A DNA stretch of 60,000 nt from Lingula anatina (GCF_001039355.2 NW_019775413.1:1047619-1107618), one strand, 5' to 3'; positions 1 to 15,000 are shown, counted from the first letter of the stretch. The notes: generated by a model not told the origin, from the sequence alone. Translations and numbers: made by a program.

Positions 1-3000
1 ATTATGATTATATGAAAGTTATAATAATAATCGTGATAACACTATCAGTACTCATATTAGTATTCAGTAACTTATATATCATTTTAAATTCATAACTAAA
101 GAAAAATGTACAATTGTTACATATCAATAAAGATCAATTCTTAGATCTATTTCTGGGTTCACAATTAAAGTCTACTGGTAGTTGACAAAACTGCAAGCTT
201 AAGCAAGTGTACTGATAATAAAGATGGTATTATTCTCTGCCTTGCTATGTAATGTAATGTGTACACTGTGGGTATTTGCACAGTATGTTGTCCTGTAAAA
301 TGTGGGCTGTAATTAAGTTGGTTCTAAACTCTTACCTGTTTCACAATATTGCCCTGTAAATCCTTGCAGGCATACACATTGATATCCAGCCACCAAGTCA
401 ACACATTCAGCATCATTTTGACAGTTGTTGTCTACACAGTCATCAATGTCTGAAAAAAAATTATTTTGATATCAATTAAGAAACATTCAAGATACTGTAT
501 CAATACACAGAAGTTCAATAACTTATATATCATTTTGAATTCATAACTACTGTCTTACCAATTTCACAGTTCTTCCCAGTATACCCTGCCAGACAAGTGC
601 ATGTGTAATCCTGAACCAGATCAGTACAGTTTCCACCATTGACACATGGATATGGATCGCAGTCATCTATATCTAAAACAAAAATAATATAAACAAATTA
701 CAGAGAAAACAAACTAACATCCTGGTTATAACAAATGATTTCAAATTAAAGTAATTTTCTCACAGATAGCCATGATCCCTTTTTAAAAAGAGTATATTTT
801 GCTTCTTACTCGTTTCACAGTCTTTCCCAGTAAAACCTGGCAGACATATGCATCTATATGAGGCAACCGAGTCAATGCATGTAGCATCATTTTTACAGGG
901 CTTCTCAGCACAGTCATCAATGTCTGAAATTAACATAAATACCATGAAGCATTCTAAGTGGTAGCATTGCACATGCATCTACTCATGTTTCTAAGGTATA
1001 TACTCATGGTTCAANCATATAAACACATTACAGACAAAAAACTAGCCTTGTGGTTTTAAGAAATGATTTCAAATTAAAGTAATTTTCTCAAAAAGAGCCA
1101 TGATCCCATTTCAAAACAGGCATATTTTGCTACTTACTCGTTTCACAGTCTTTCCCGGTAAAACCTGGCAGACATATGCATCTATATGAGGCCACCAAGT
1201 CAATGCATGTAGCATCATTTTTACAAGGCTTCTCAGCACAGTCATCAATGTCTGAAATTAATATAAATACCATGAAATATCCTTCGTAGTAATGTACATG
1301 TATTTACTTATTTTCTAAGGTATACTCTCATAGGTTCAATTGCTTGTAAATCTCTGTACACCAAAAGTAATCTATTTAGAATATTAATTTGGTTTGCCCA
1401 CCTTTCAGAGTAAGTGATGAAATATCAAGACATGTATACTTCATAACTCTTACCAATTTCACAGTTTTTCCCAGTATAACCTGCTGGACAAGTGCATGTG
1501 TAATCCTGAACCAGATCAGTACAGTTTCCACCATTGACACATGGATCTGGATCGCAGTCATCTATATCTAAAACAAAAATCATATAAAAACATTACAGAC
1601 AAAAAACTTGCCTTGTGGTATTTAACATATGATTTCAAATTAAAGTAATTTTCTCAAAAAGAGCCATGATCCCATTTCAAAACAGGCATGTTTTGCTACT
1701 TACTCGTTTCACAGTCTTTCCCAGTAAAACCTGACAGACATATGCATCTATATGAGGCCACCAAGTCAATGCATGTAGCATCATTTTTACAAGGCTTCTC
1801 AGCACAGTCATCAATGTCTGAAATTAACATAAATACCATGTAACATCCTTCGCAGTAATCCACATGTAATTAATTATTTTCTAAGGTATACTCTCAAAGG
1901 TTTTATTGCTTGTAAATCTCTGTACACAAAAAGTAATCTATTTTGAATACTTGGTTGGTGTGCCCACCTTTAAGATCTAGTGATGAAATATCAAGACATG
2001 TATACTTTATAATACTTACCAGTTTCACAGTTTTTCCCAGTATACCCTGCTGGACAAGTGCATGTGTAATCCTGAACCAGATCAGTACAGTTTCCATCAT
2101 TGACACATGGATCTGGATCGCAGTCATCTATATCTGAAAACAAAAATCACATAAACATATTACAGACACAAAACTAGCCTTGTGGTTTTAACAAAATTAA
2201 TGATTTCAAATTAAAGTTATTTTCTCATAGATAGCCATGAACCCATTTTTTTAAAAAAAGTATATATTTGCTACTTACTCGTTTCACAGTCTTTCCCAGT
2301 AAAACCTGGCAGACATATGCATCTATATGAGGCCACCAAGTCAGTACATGTAGCATCATTTTTACAGGGCTTCTCAGCACAGTCATCAATGTCTGAAATT
2401 AATATTAATACCATTACTCGTAGTAATCCACATATAATTACTTATTTTCTAAGGTATACTCTCAAAGGTTTTATGGCTTGTTAATCTCTGTACACCAAAA
2501 GTAATCTATTTTGAATACTTAGTGGGTGTGCCCACCTTGAAGATCAAGTGATGAAATATCAAGACACGTATACTTTGTAATACTTACCAGTTTCACAGTT
2601 TTTCCCAGTATACCCTGCTGGACAAGTGCATGTGTAATCCAGAATCAGATCAGTACAGTTTCCATCATTGACACATGGATCTGGATCGCAGTCATCTATA
2701 TCTGAAAACAAAAATCACATAAACATATTACAGACACAAAACTAGCCTTGTGGTTTTAACAAAATTAATGATTTCAAATTAAAGTTATTTTCTCATAGAT
2801 AGCCATGATACCATTTAAAAAAGTATATATTTGCTACTTACTCATTTCACAGTCTTTCCCAGTAAAACCTGGCAGACATATGCATCTATATGAGGCCACC
2901 AAGTCAGTGCATGTACCATCATTTTTACAGGGCTTCTCAGCACAGTCATCAATGTCTGAAATTAACATAAATACCATGAAACATCCTTCGTAGTAATCCA

Positions 3001-6000
3001 CATATAATTACTTATTTTCTAAGGTATACCCTCAAAAGTTTTATTGCTTGTAAATCTCTGTACATCAAAAGTAATCCATTTTGAATACTTAGTTGGTGTG
3101 CCCACCTTTAAGATCTAGTGATGAAATATCAAGACATGTATACTTTATAATACATACCAGTTTCACAGTTTTTCCCAGTATACCCTGCTGGACAAGTGCA
3201 TGTGTAATCCAGAACCAGATCAGTACAGTTTCCATCATTGACACATGGATCTGGATCGCAGTCGTCTATATCTGAAACAAAAATCACATAAACATATTAC
3301 GAACACAAAACTAGCCTTGTGGTTTTAACAAAATTGATGATTTCAAATTAAAGTAATTTTCTCATAGATAGCCATGAACCCATTTTTTTAAAAAAAGTAT
3401 ATATTTGCTACTTACTTGTTTCACAGTCTTTCCCAGTAAAGCCTGGCAGACATATGCATCTATATGAGGCCACCAAGTCAATGCATGTAGCATCATTTTT
3501 ACAGGGCTTCTCAGCACAGTCATCAATGTCTGAAATTAACATAAATACCATGAAACATCGTTTGTAGTAATCCACATATAATTACTTATTTTCTAAGGTA
3601 TACCCTCAAAAGTTTTATTGCTTATAAATCTCTGTACACCAAAAGTAATCTATTTTGAATACTTGTTTGGTGTGCCCACCTTGAAGATCAAGTGATGAAA
3701 TATCAAGACATGTATACTTTATAATACATACCAGTTTCACAGTTTTTCCCAGTATACCCTGCTGGACAAGTGCATGTGTAATCCAGAACCAGATCAGTAC
3801 AGTTTCCATCATTGACACATGGATCTGGATCGCAGTCGTCTATATCTGAAACAAAAATCACATAAACATATTACGAACACAAAACTAGCCTTGTGGTTTT
3901 AACAAAATTAATGATTTCAAATTATAGTAATTTTCTCATAGATAGCCATGAACCCATTTTTTTAAAAAAAGTATTTATTTGCTACTTACTCGTTTCACAG
4001 TCTTTCCCAGTAAAGCCTGGCAGACATATGCATCTATATGAGGCCACCAAGTCAATGCATGTAGCATCATTTTTACAGGGCTTCTCAGCACAGTCATCAA
4101 TGTCTGAAATTAACATAAATACCATGAAACATCGTTTATAGTAATCCACATATAATTACTTATTTTCTAAGGTATACCCTCAAAAGTTTTATTGCTTATA
4201 AATCTCTGTACACCAAAAGTAATCTATTTTGAATACTTGTTTGGTGTGCCCACCTTGAAGATCTAGTGATGAAATATCAAGACATGTATACTTTATAATA
4301 CATACCAGTTTCACAGTTTTTCCCAGTATACCCTGCTGGACAAGTGCATGTGTAATCCAGAACCAGATCAGTACAGTTTCCATCATTGACACATGGATCT
4401 GGATCGCAGTCGTCTATATCTGAAACAAAAATCACATAAACATATTACGAACACAAAACTAGCCTTGTGGTTTTAACAAAATTAATGATTTCAAATTATA
4501 GTAATTTTCTCATAGATAGCCATGAACCCATTTTTTTAAAAAAAGTATTTATTTGCTACTTACTCGTTTCACAGTCTTTCCCAGTAAAGCCTGGCAGACA
4601 TATGCATCTATATGAGGCCACCAAGTCAATGCATGTAGCATCATTTTTACAGGGCTTCTCAGCACAGTCATCAATGTCTGAAATTAACATAAATACCATG
4701 AAACATCGTTTATAGTAATCCACATATAATTACTTATTTTCTAAGGTATACCCTCAAAAGTTTTATTGCTTATAAATCTCTGTACACCAAAAGTAATCTA
4801 TTTTGAATACTTGTTTGGTGTGCCCACCTTGAAGATCAAGTGATGAAATATCAAGACATGTATACTTTATAATACATACCAGTTTCACAGTTTTTCCCAG
4901 TATACCCTGCTGGACAAGTGCATGTGTAATCCAGAACCAGATCAGTACAGTTTCCATCATTGACACATGGATCTGGATCGCAGTCGTCTATATCTGAAAC
5001 AAAAATCACATAAACATATTACGAACACAAAACTAGCCTTGTGGTTTTAACAAAATTAATGATTTCAAATTATAGTAATTTTCTCATAGATAGCCATGAA
5101 CCCATTTTTTTAAAAAAAGTATTTATTTGCTACTTACTCGTTTCACAGTCTTTCCCAGTAAAGCCTGGCAGACATATGCATCTATATGAGGCCACCAAGT
5201 CAATGCATGTAGCATCATTTTTACAGGGCTTCTCAGCACAGTCATCAATGTCTGAAATTAACATAAATACCATGAAACATCGTTTATAGTAATCCACATA
5301 TAATTACTTATTTTCTAAGGTATACCCTCAAAAGTTTTATTGCTTATAAATCTCTGTACACCAAAAGTAATCTATTTTGAATACTTGTTTGGTGTGCCCA
5401 CCTTGAAGATCAAGTGATGAAATATCAAGACATGTATACTTTATAATACATACCAGTTTCACAGTTTTTCCCAGTATACCCTGCTGGACAAGTGCATGTG
5501 TAATCCAGAACCAGATCAGTACAGTTTCCATCATTGACACATGGATCTGGATCGCAGTCGTCTATATCTGAAACAAAAATCACATAAACATATTACGAAC
5601 ACAAAACTAGCCTTGTGGTTTTAACAAAATTAATGATTTCAAATTATAGTAATTTTCTCATAGATAGCCATGAACCCATTTTTTTAAAAAAAGTATTTAT
5701 TTGCTACTTACTCGTTTCACAGTCTTTCCCAGTAAAGCCTGGCAGACATATGCATCTATATGAGGCCACCAAGTCAATGCATGTAGCATCATTTTTACAG
5801 GGCTTCTCAGCACAGTCATCAATGTCTGAAATTAACATAAATACCATGAAACATCGTTTATAGTAATCCACATATAATTACTTATTTTCTAAGGTATACC
5901 CTCAAAAGTTTTATTGCTTATAAATCTCTGTACACCAAAAGTAATCTATTTTGAATACTTGTTTGGTGTGCCCACCTTGAAGATCAAGTGATGAAATATC

Positions 6001-9000
6001 AAGACATGTATACTTTATAATACTTACCAGTTTCACAGTTTTTCCCAGTATACCCTGCTGGACAAGTGCATGTGTAATCCAGAACCAGATCAGTACAGTT
6101 TCCATCATTGACACATGGATCTGGATCGCAGTCGTCTATATCTGAAACAAAAATCACATAAACATATTACGAACACAAAACTAGCCTTGTGGTTTTAACA
6201 AAATTGATGATTTCAAATTAAAGTAATTTTCTCATAGACACCCATAATCCCATTTTAAAAAAGTATATATTTGCTACTTACTCGTTTCACAGTCTTTCCC
6301 AGTAAAACCAGGCAGACATATGCATCTATATGAGGCCACCAAGTCAGTACATGTAGCATCATTTTTACAGGGCTTCTCAGCACAGTCATCAATGTCTGAA
6401 ATTAACATTAATACCATTACTCGTAGTAATCCACATATAATTACTTATTTTCTAAGGTATACTCTCAAAGGTTTTATTGCTTGTAAATCTCTGTACACCA
6501 AAAGTAATCTATTTTGAATACTTAGTTGGTGTGCACACCTTTAAGATCTAGTGATGAAATATCAAGACATATTGTATACTTTATAATACTTACCAGTTTC
6601 ACAGTTTTTCCCAGTATACCCTGCTGGACAAGTGCATGTGTAATCCAGAACCAGATCAGTACAGTTTCCATCATTGACACATGGATCTGAATCGCAGTCA
6701 TCTATATCTGAAAAAAAATCACATAAACATATTACAGACACAAAACTAGCCTTGTGGTTTTAATAAAATTAATGATTTCAAATTAAAGTAATTTTTTCAT
6801 AGATAGCCATAATCCCATTTAAAAAAAGTATATATTTGCTACTTACTCGTTTCACAGTCTTTCCCAGTAAAACCTGGCAGACATATGCATCTATATGAGG
6901 CCACCAAGTCAATACATGTAGCATCATTTTTACAGGGCTTCTCAGCACAGTCATCAATGTCTGAAATTAACATAAATACCATGAAACATCCTTCGTAGTA
7001 ATCCATATATAAATACATATTTTCTAAGGTATACTCCCAAAGGTATTGCTTGGAAATCTCTGTACATCAAAAGTAATCCATTTTGAATACTTTGTTGGAG
7101 TGCCCACCTTTAAGATCTAGTGATGAAATATCAAGACATGTATACTTTATAATACTTACCAGTTTCACAGTTTTTCCCAGTATACCCTGCTGGACAAGTG
7201 CATGTGTAATCCAGAACCAGATCAGTACAGTTTCCACCATTGACACATGGATCTGGATCACAGTCATCTATACCTGAAAACAAAAATCACATAAACATAT
7301 TACAGACACAAAACTAGCCTTGTGGTTTTAATGATTTCAAATTAAAGTAATTTTCTCATAGATAGCCATAAACCCATTTTTCAAAAAAGTATATTTTTGC
7401 TACTTACTCGTTTCACAGTCTTTCCCAGTAAAACCTGGCAGACATATGCATCTATATGAGGCCACCAAGTCAGTACATGTAGCATCATTTTTACAGGGCT
7501 TCTCAGCACAGTCATCAATGTCTGAAATTAACATAAATACCATTACTCGTAGTAATCCACATATAAGAAAAAAAGTAATTTAAAGCCTCTTGTTTCACTA
7601 AGCTTGTTTCAACATGTGTGTTTGTACATGAGCATGTGTCAATGGCTTAAGCCAATAACAGTCACTTACTGGTTTCGCAGTCTTTCCCAGTAAAACCTCC
7701 TGGACAAGAACATTCATAGGCTGCCACCAAGTCTGTGCAAGTGCCACCATTTTTACAGGGATTTTCAGCGCAATCATCTATGTCTACAAAATATATATAA
7801 ACCAGTCAAACAGAAAATAACTGATGAAATGCATGGCAGTGATAGGAAAAATGTTTGGCTTTTGTTATGGGGGGGGGGGGGGGGGGGGGCCACATGAGGA
7901 AAGATGACTCACAGTGCCAGCCCCTGGAGCTTTCATTGTTCAAAATGTGAAAAATGAATAAATTATTCATAGTTTGTGTAAAAACATCTCCAAAAGTTAA
8001 TATCATGACCAGTCTTTCTTGGATATTTTAAGAACAACTAACTAGGAAGTATTAGGGTACCATGCAGGGCAATTCTATAGCTGCTTACTTGTTTCAAGAA
8101 TTGCAATACATGTAAGAATTATTTAATGTGAAAAAGCACAAAATTTGGTGCAAAAAGTCAACAAAGAAGGAACTAGATCACTTGACCTGGCTATTAACTT
8201 GTCATCCACATGTATATTGTTCTATGCATTTTAACCAATGAGAATTTGCATAAATATAGATTTTTTTCAAAGTAAAAAAGCACGTACCTATTTCACAGTT
8301 TTTCCCACTATACCCAGTCGCACATGAGCATGTGTAGTTCATGATATGATCCGTGCAGGTCCCACCGTTGGCACAAGGATTTGGTTCACAATCATTAATA
8401 TCTATTACAGAAATGGATATAGTTTTATATAAACACATTTCAGTTAAAAAGTAGACTGAAAATCCCAGGCAGTGGTGCTGTGAATGTTTCTCCATTCTGT
8501 CATTTCATGTGTCTCACATCTGCTTCTCAAGTTTATAAGCTATCGCACTGCTCATTTTCATATCACTAACCTCTTTTTTTCTATTACAAATATAATACAA
8601 AACAAGCAGAAACACATAAATTTACATATAAAAACAACAGCATAAAAAGAACAAACTAGGTAACTGTGTGTGAAAATAGCTTTATTGGATCTCAGTTTTA
8701 ATAGTCTGAAAGTTTTCATTTATGATAAATCCAGATAAAAAATATTTGATTTACCTGTTGACAGAGTGAACAGACGAAACAGTCAACAGGTATTTTAAAT
8801 ATCTGGATCTATCATAAATGAAAACTTTTCGATTACACAGCTGTGTTTTAACAGATAACAGTCACTTAGGCTGTATTCCCAGAGTTTTTAGATCGATCTA
8901 TCCCCGCGGGGAGTCTCACTAGATTACTGTCAGAAAATCCGGCTTAAATGTCCGTCCCGCCTACTACAAGCTGTAAGGGGGTAATTAACTTTTGTGCCCG

Positions 9001-12000
9001 CTCAGCTGACAGCTATTTAGCGTGAACCCCTAAAGTAGATCGATCTAATCTCTGGAAATGGGGTCTTACTTGTTTCACAGTCTTTCCCAGTAAATCCTCC
9101 TGGACAGGAACATCTGTATGTGGCCACCAAGTCTGTACAGTTGCCACCATTCTGACAGGGATTAACAGCGCACTCATCAATGTCTGAAAAAAAGGCTCAA
9201 ATTATTGATATGTAGGAAGTTTTATAAGATCGTGGATTATTCTTAGCACATATTTTTGGATGCAAATTTAGATGATCACACATTTAAATGTCAGGGCAAT
9301 ATTAGAGATGATTCTCTTGCGGAGCTTAGTGTGTCAGATGCAAATTTAGATGATCACACATTTAAATGTCAGTGCAATATTAGAGATGATTCTCTTACGG
9401 AGCTTAGTGTGTCAGATGACAATTAAATGTCAGTGCACTGTTAAAGAAGACTCCACAAGGGCGGTGAGAGTGTTTGAAGTAAATGGCCTAAATAATGTCA
9501 ATGGAAATGTCATGATTCATCCTACTTTCATCACACAGTGTTCCATTCCACCCCAGAAAACATTTGCACTTCCATGTCTCTCCAAATGTGATACAAACAC
9601 CATTGGCACAGAGGTTTCTTGGGATCTCATTGTATGTTGGATCTTTCACCAGGCAAATATCGGCAACTGAAAATGAACCAAAAGCAAATTAGGCTAGGCA
9701 ATCCAATTGCCTTGGTACATGTAGTAAGAAGGTTGTAGGTCCCTTTATCTAAACATCTTTAACTTTCTCACCCTAGATATTCCAGTTAATATTAACATAA
9801 ATTTTGGCACAGGTGCCTTACTGTATTCTTTTGTTAAATTCCCACTGTAAAATAAAAATTTTTCTTAAAGGTACTCTATGACCACTAAAATTAATTTTGG
9901 GAATAAAAAACAATTTTCTCCTACTCATGAATCATTGTTTGACCAGATTTGATGATTTATTGATGTTTTATTGCATGTTTAATTCAATATTAAATTATAA
10001 GCTTAATGACTGGCCAGTCAGTTAGAACATCATGCCTTCCTCTGTATTTCAGGATATCTGACTTAAGGTGCTTTTATTTTTAAATTAGGGCTTTTATGAT
10101 TTGAAAGTTTACATATGAAGCAAACGTGGATTCCTTATAACACCAACCACTTTTACAAGTTTCTTAAATGACCCAAATAAGTCGCCATGCCCAGGGATAA
10201 ACCATAATACTCTTTAATTCTAAAGTTAATAATGCCATTTGAAACTGTACATTGTCATATGGTTGGCTTAGTGTGCAAATTTTATGCCAGAAATGGGAAA
10301 GATTAGTAGCTTTGCAGGATATGTAGACAAGAAAAATTGACTTTGGGAAATTTTTAAGTAGATAGTGTACCTTTAAGCCTATTTCAGCTCTCTATCCAGT
10401 AAGTATTTTTTCAATATCCTTAACTCATTACACACTGTAACAGCTTGCAAACAGATAAATATAGCACAAAGTGACCAACAATTCCACACTGTGCATCAAT
10501 GGTCATTAAACCTACTGGTACATGTCTGTCCATCTCCCTTGTATCCAGATTGGCAGGCGCAAAGCCTGACCTCATTAACCACTTCACATCTGGCGTTTGG
10601 ATCGCACGTCAGAGGTTGCAGTGAGATGAAGCCCGGAAAGAACCATGGAATATTATAACTGCGATGATCGAAGCATTTGCCACTCTCTGTACAGTCAATG
10701 TTTCTCCATGTCTGGCCTATCTATAAAACATGAATTCAAAGAAGATATAAAACACTTTGTTAGGTTATAATTAAAAGCTTAATGTGTATACTGATCTAAA
10801 ATAAATCCATCAGTTCAGTATATTGGTGGTGGTATTTGTGGTGTATTGTGTATTTTTAGCAATGTTGTTGTATTTCTAGCAATGTTGAAGGTTGTTCTTC
10901 TAAACCTGTAATTTACCACTTGCTATTATTGGACACCGCACAACAACTGATGCAGCTGTAATTTCCACCAACCCTGAGAGTAGTAACTTTGTGATGAAGA
11001 ACTGAAGCCAATGCATATTTTTCCCGTAATTTTCTCAGTTAAAAAAAAGCTAGGCATAATGTATTTTTGATTGTTGTATTCAGTAAACATTTTAGCCCAG
11101 AAGGCTATTTTGCATTTTATCAATACAAATGTACAAAGTCAGAGAAAAAAAACCTCATCTGAATGATTTTTCAATATAGAAAATGACCATTACTCACAAA
11201 ATAATAACTTCCACCATTTTTCAAATCAGTGCACCCACACTCATTTGTATCCAGAATACACTGAGTATCACTTAGTATCTGTCCCGCTGGGCAATAACAA
11301 CCCTCTACAGGTGGTTCGCTGCAATTGTCCTCCGCATCCAGGTCCGCACACGTATTTGGACAAGCTGTACCTTCTGATTTATATGTTGTTCCAGGCGGAC
11401 AATCCATATCTGGTGTGCAAAATATGAAAGTTTTTTGACTCCAGCACATATTGGGAAATGCATGGGTTTAGGCATGTATGGCTACACTAAGGGACCGTTC
11501 CCATAACCCTATTAGACTAGCTGGATAGATCTAACTCCTCAGGGATTCTCACTAAATTGCATTCAGTTTAAGCAGCTTAATTATCTATCACTCCCCCTCA
11601 TAACTTCAAGTACTTGGGTAAAGTTGGGAAAACTTTGTGGTCCATGATGTTGTTCTTGTTGCTTTGTGAAGGGGCGTGTCAGACAATTAAGCTGATTACA
11701 CTGGCTGTGCCTTAGCAAGAATTCCCGCTGAAATAGGTCGATCCTGCCAGTACAATAAGGTTATGGGAAAGCAGTCTTACAGATCTAGAATGATTTCTTC
11801 TGCTATGAAGATGTATGTTGAAAATACAATGCAATTCAGTGAAATTAATTTCAGTGCTTTATTGGGTTTCATTACACTTTGCTTGACTGAGAGACTGATG
11901 AGCTAGTGGCTACTGCATCCTTTTAAGAAGACTTAAGAAATATCCTTAGGCATAGGGAATTTCCAGGCCATCTGATCAACAGGTAAGGTGAGATTTTAAT

Positions 12001-15000
12001 GTTACTCTTATTCTTTGCAACTTCTGTGCTAAACTAAACTAGTGTGGCCAGTATCCAAAACCTGACAATTTATTTATATTAAAATAAATCCGAAATACAT
12101 CAACCTACCACATCCAGTTTCTTGCCTCCAGCCAACAACGGGAACACCATGAACGCCACACTCCTTGGCCAAAAGGTCCATCATGACGCACCTAGCTTTC
12201 TTAGCTGCTTCCTCATTTGCATTTTCAAACAACTTGCAAGCATCTCTGACACATGCTTTATGGAGATCAAGAATCAGCTGACTGCTCAATTTATCCACAC
12301 ATGCTGCAAACTGTCCCGGGAATGTCAAAATTGCTCCGCACATGTCATTGGCCTCTACGACAGGCTGCACTGATTCTGGACAATATGATGTATCGTTAGT
12401 GCTACCAGCCACACACCTGAATTGAAAACTGTTCGCTTAGAGACAGACAAATTTGAGAAGTTGGTTTACGAGAATTATCAACCTTTATTTTAAGGAAATC
12501 CATTTTTTTTCACTTTTTTCACATAGAAAAAATGCATGCATGGTTTGGTAAGTGGAAAATAATTGCAACTGCACCCACAAAAGTTCATAATGCTGTGGTT
12601 TTTATGCTTTAAAATTGACCACAGTGTAAATTTGATATACCCACACCCCTTAATAATAAGAAGAAGAGGAGGAGGAAAACACCACCTGACCAAAAATTTT
12701 AGATGCTATGTTCTTTAAATATCATAGTTTGAAAGACATATACAAATTGTATCTACTATCTCTGTTTATAGAGAATCACCACCCATTAACCAACTTATCA
12801 ATTTTGTTTGAACTAAAGACACAAACTTCAAGTCAACAGTTGGTATTACATTAAAAAATTAATTGTATGATGCAAGTGTAAACTGGAACTGGAAGTGTAA
12901 ACTGGAAGTAAAATATCTATTCTTGACAACTTACTGTTCATAGTGTGATCCCATCTGCTCCCTAAATTAAAAATTCAAATACTAATATTAATATACAGTA
13001 CTAACGTGAGAAACTCTTCGTCTCTGATGTAATAGCTATTCCCAATCCTGATATCTCGGTCATCCCCGGTAATGACAAAATTGCTGTACTGAGGTTTGTA
13101 GTCGTTGTAGTCAATGCCATCGCAGTCTCCACATAGTCCGCAGAGACTCCCTTTGTATGCAGTTGGAACTTCAATTAATGCTCTCGAATGCCCATCATAC
13201 GATATAGAGATTCCGGTTGTAGTTTTTGCACGAGTAGTGCCATCCGGCATTCTTTCTATCACTATGGCATTGTTGACAATTACTGGAGCACTCTCTCTAA
13301 ATTCAAAGTCAACCTGCAAGTAGAATAAATTAAGTTTATAAAATTGTAACATCCTTTATTCTAAAAAACAAAGTTGTCTCCAGTGATAATTTGTGAACAT
13401 ATTTTTTCCCCAGAATGCTGGTATGGGTGGTTTGGGACCAATTGAGGTTTACCAATGGAGAAAAAAGTAAGGAAAGCTATTTTTAGACCTTTCACCCCAA
13501 TGCAATATTTCATTCTTACAAACAAGACCTTGATTGAAGCTGAAAGATCTACCATAGGACCTTAAAGAATGTTAGGTATGCTGTGACTTAAATGTCTCCC
13601 TCTCGAATCTTATAGGTATATACAGTCACTCATTCTATTTATCATATTTAAGAAGAAGTAAAACTGTCTAAGTATTCTCTATTTGCAGATTTATTCCTAG
13701 CTGTCATACTTATGTGAAATTTATTAGAGGCTTACATGCAGTGCTGATACTTACATAAATTCGAACTTCTCCTCCATCTCGTCTCAACCTGATGTTGTGC
13801 TCACGAAATTCCAATTCAACAAATTCTGGATAGGACGTCTTAGGGAAAATCCCCAGGTAGTCAGTGTGTTTCACATTTATTTTGAATGGTTCAAGGTTTC
13901 CAGGAGCACCGTCGCACAATTGCACATACTTATACTTGCACGTGCCTTGGAAGTTGATGATGGCACCGTCAAACGTGACAATTGTTGGATCACCGTATAC
14001 AGCACACAAGCAACGCTTTTCCACTAAAAAGAATGACAGAAAATTGAAAGTACTAAAAACAAAAAGAAATTCATAGCACTAAAAAGCATATGGGACAGGA
14101 ATGCTCCTACCAAATAAAGTGTTAAGTAACTTTTATAACTGCATTTGAAAAAAGTTTCAACCTAACAGTTGGTGGGTTTATACTGGATCATGTACAGACA
14201 TGTTTCAGCTTGTCAAAGACATTAAATGTGTAGCGTGACCCAAAAATGGTCATCATATTTAATTCCTTGTAACTCGGCTATCACCTTGAGCTTCCCAGGG
14301 AGATGGGCATGAATTCGGATTGAAAGATCCGTAAAGATAACCAGGCATATATTGCAAGCAAGCAAAATGCGAGATTTATAATATATGTATGTGTTCTTAT
14401 TATTTCTATGTACGCATTCAATACATTCAATATGTACTGCAATGAAAGTATAATAAAATTTATATCGGCATGCTTCTCATAGTGCCTCTACCATTTCCAG
14501 CACCCTAAGACCATTCCTGTACTGCAGAATTTGATATATAAGCCAACCAGATCCATGAATGGTTTCTGGAAATAACAGAGGCATTATGTATAATAGTAGA
14601 GAGGCAAGTGATCAGATATCCTCTGAAACCCAGGGGGTATAAGTCATGTGTTTATATTGAACTGAAAATACATATTTTTCGTGTTCGTACCTTCACACCT
14701 GTCTCCTAGGTAACCGGGTAAACACTTGCAGTAGGCATCCTGGCTGGTGGAGACGCAGGTACCACCATTCTTACAATCCACAGACAACTGGGCGCAGTAG
14801 TCAATTTCTGGAAATATCAGACGGAAGTGGAAGTCTCTATGAAAGGGTAAGCTGACAAAATCCTTTTTTATCAAGAGGGTTCTGTGGGTATGGTGTAACC
14901 TGTTTAAGCTACTGTTTATTTCTTGATATGCATGATATGTTCATATTATTTAGCATGATTCATGACATTCATGAAGCAGCCCATTTCTGTGACTTGTGAA

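Noticed and set aside
3893-5863. Repeated 82-codon plus-strand ORFs ([10 protein letters not shown]...)
   Set aside because: They are antisense shadows of the EGF exons and introns in the 574-bp units. They recur only because the unit recurs, and they have no domain or splice context.
2842-6141. Regular direct repeats suggesting a CRISPR-like or satellite array
   Set aside because: Units are 574 bp and contain spliced coding exons in a eukaryotic gene; there are no short repeats with unique spacers.
9350-9670. 106-codon plus-strand ORF
   Set aside because: It overlaps EGF exon 9526-9666 antisense and the 78-bp duplication. The minus-strand reading has cysteine spacing and splice sites.
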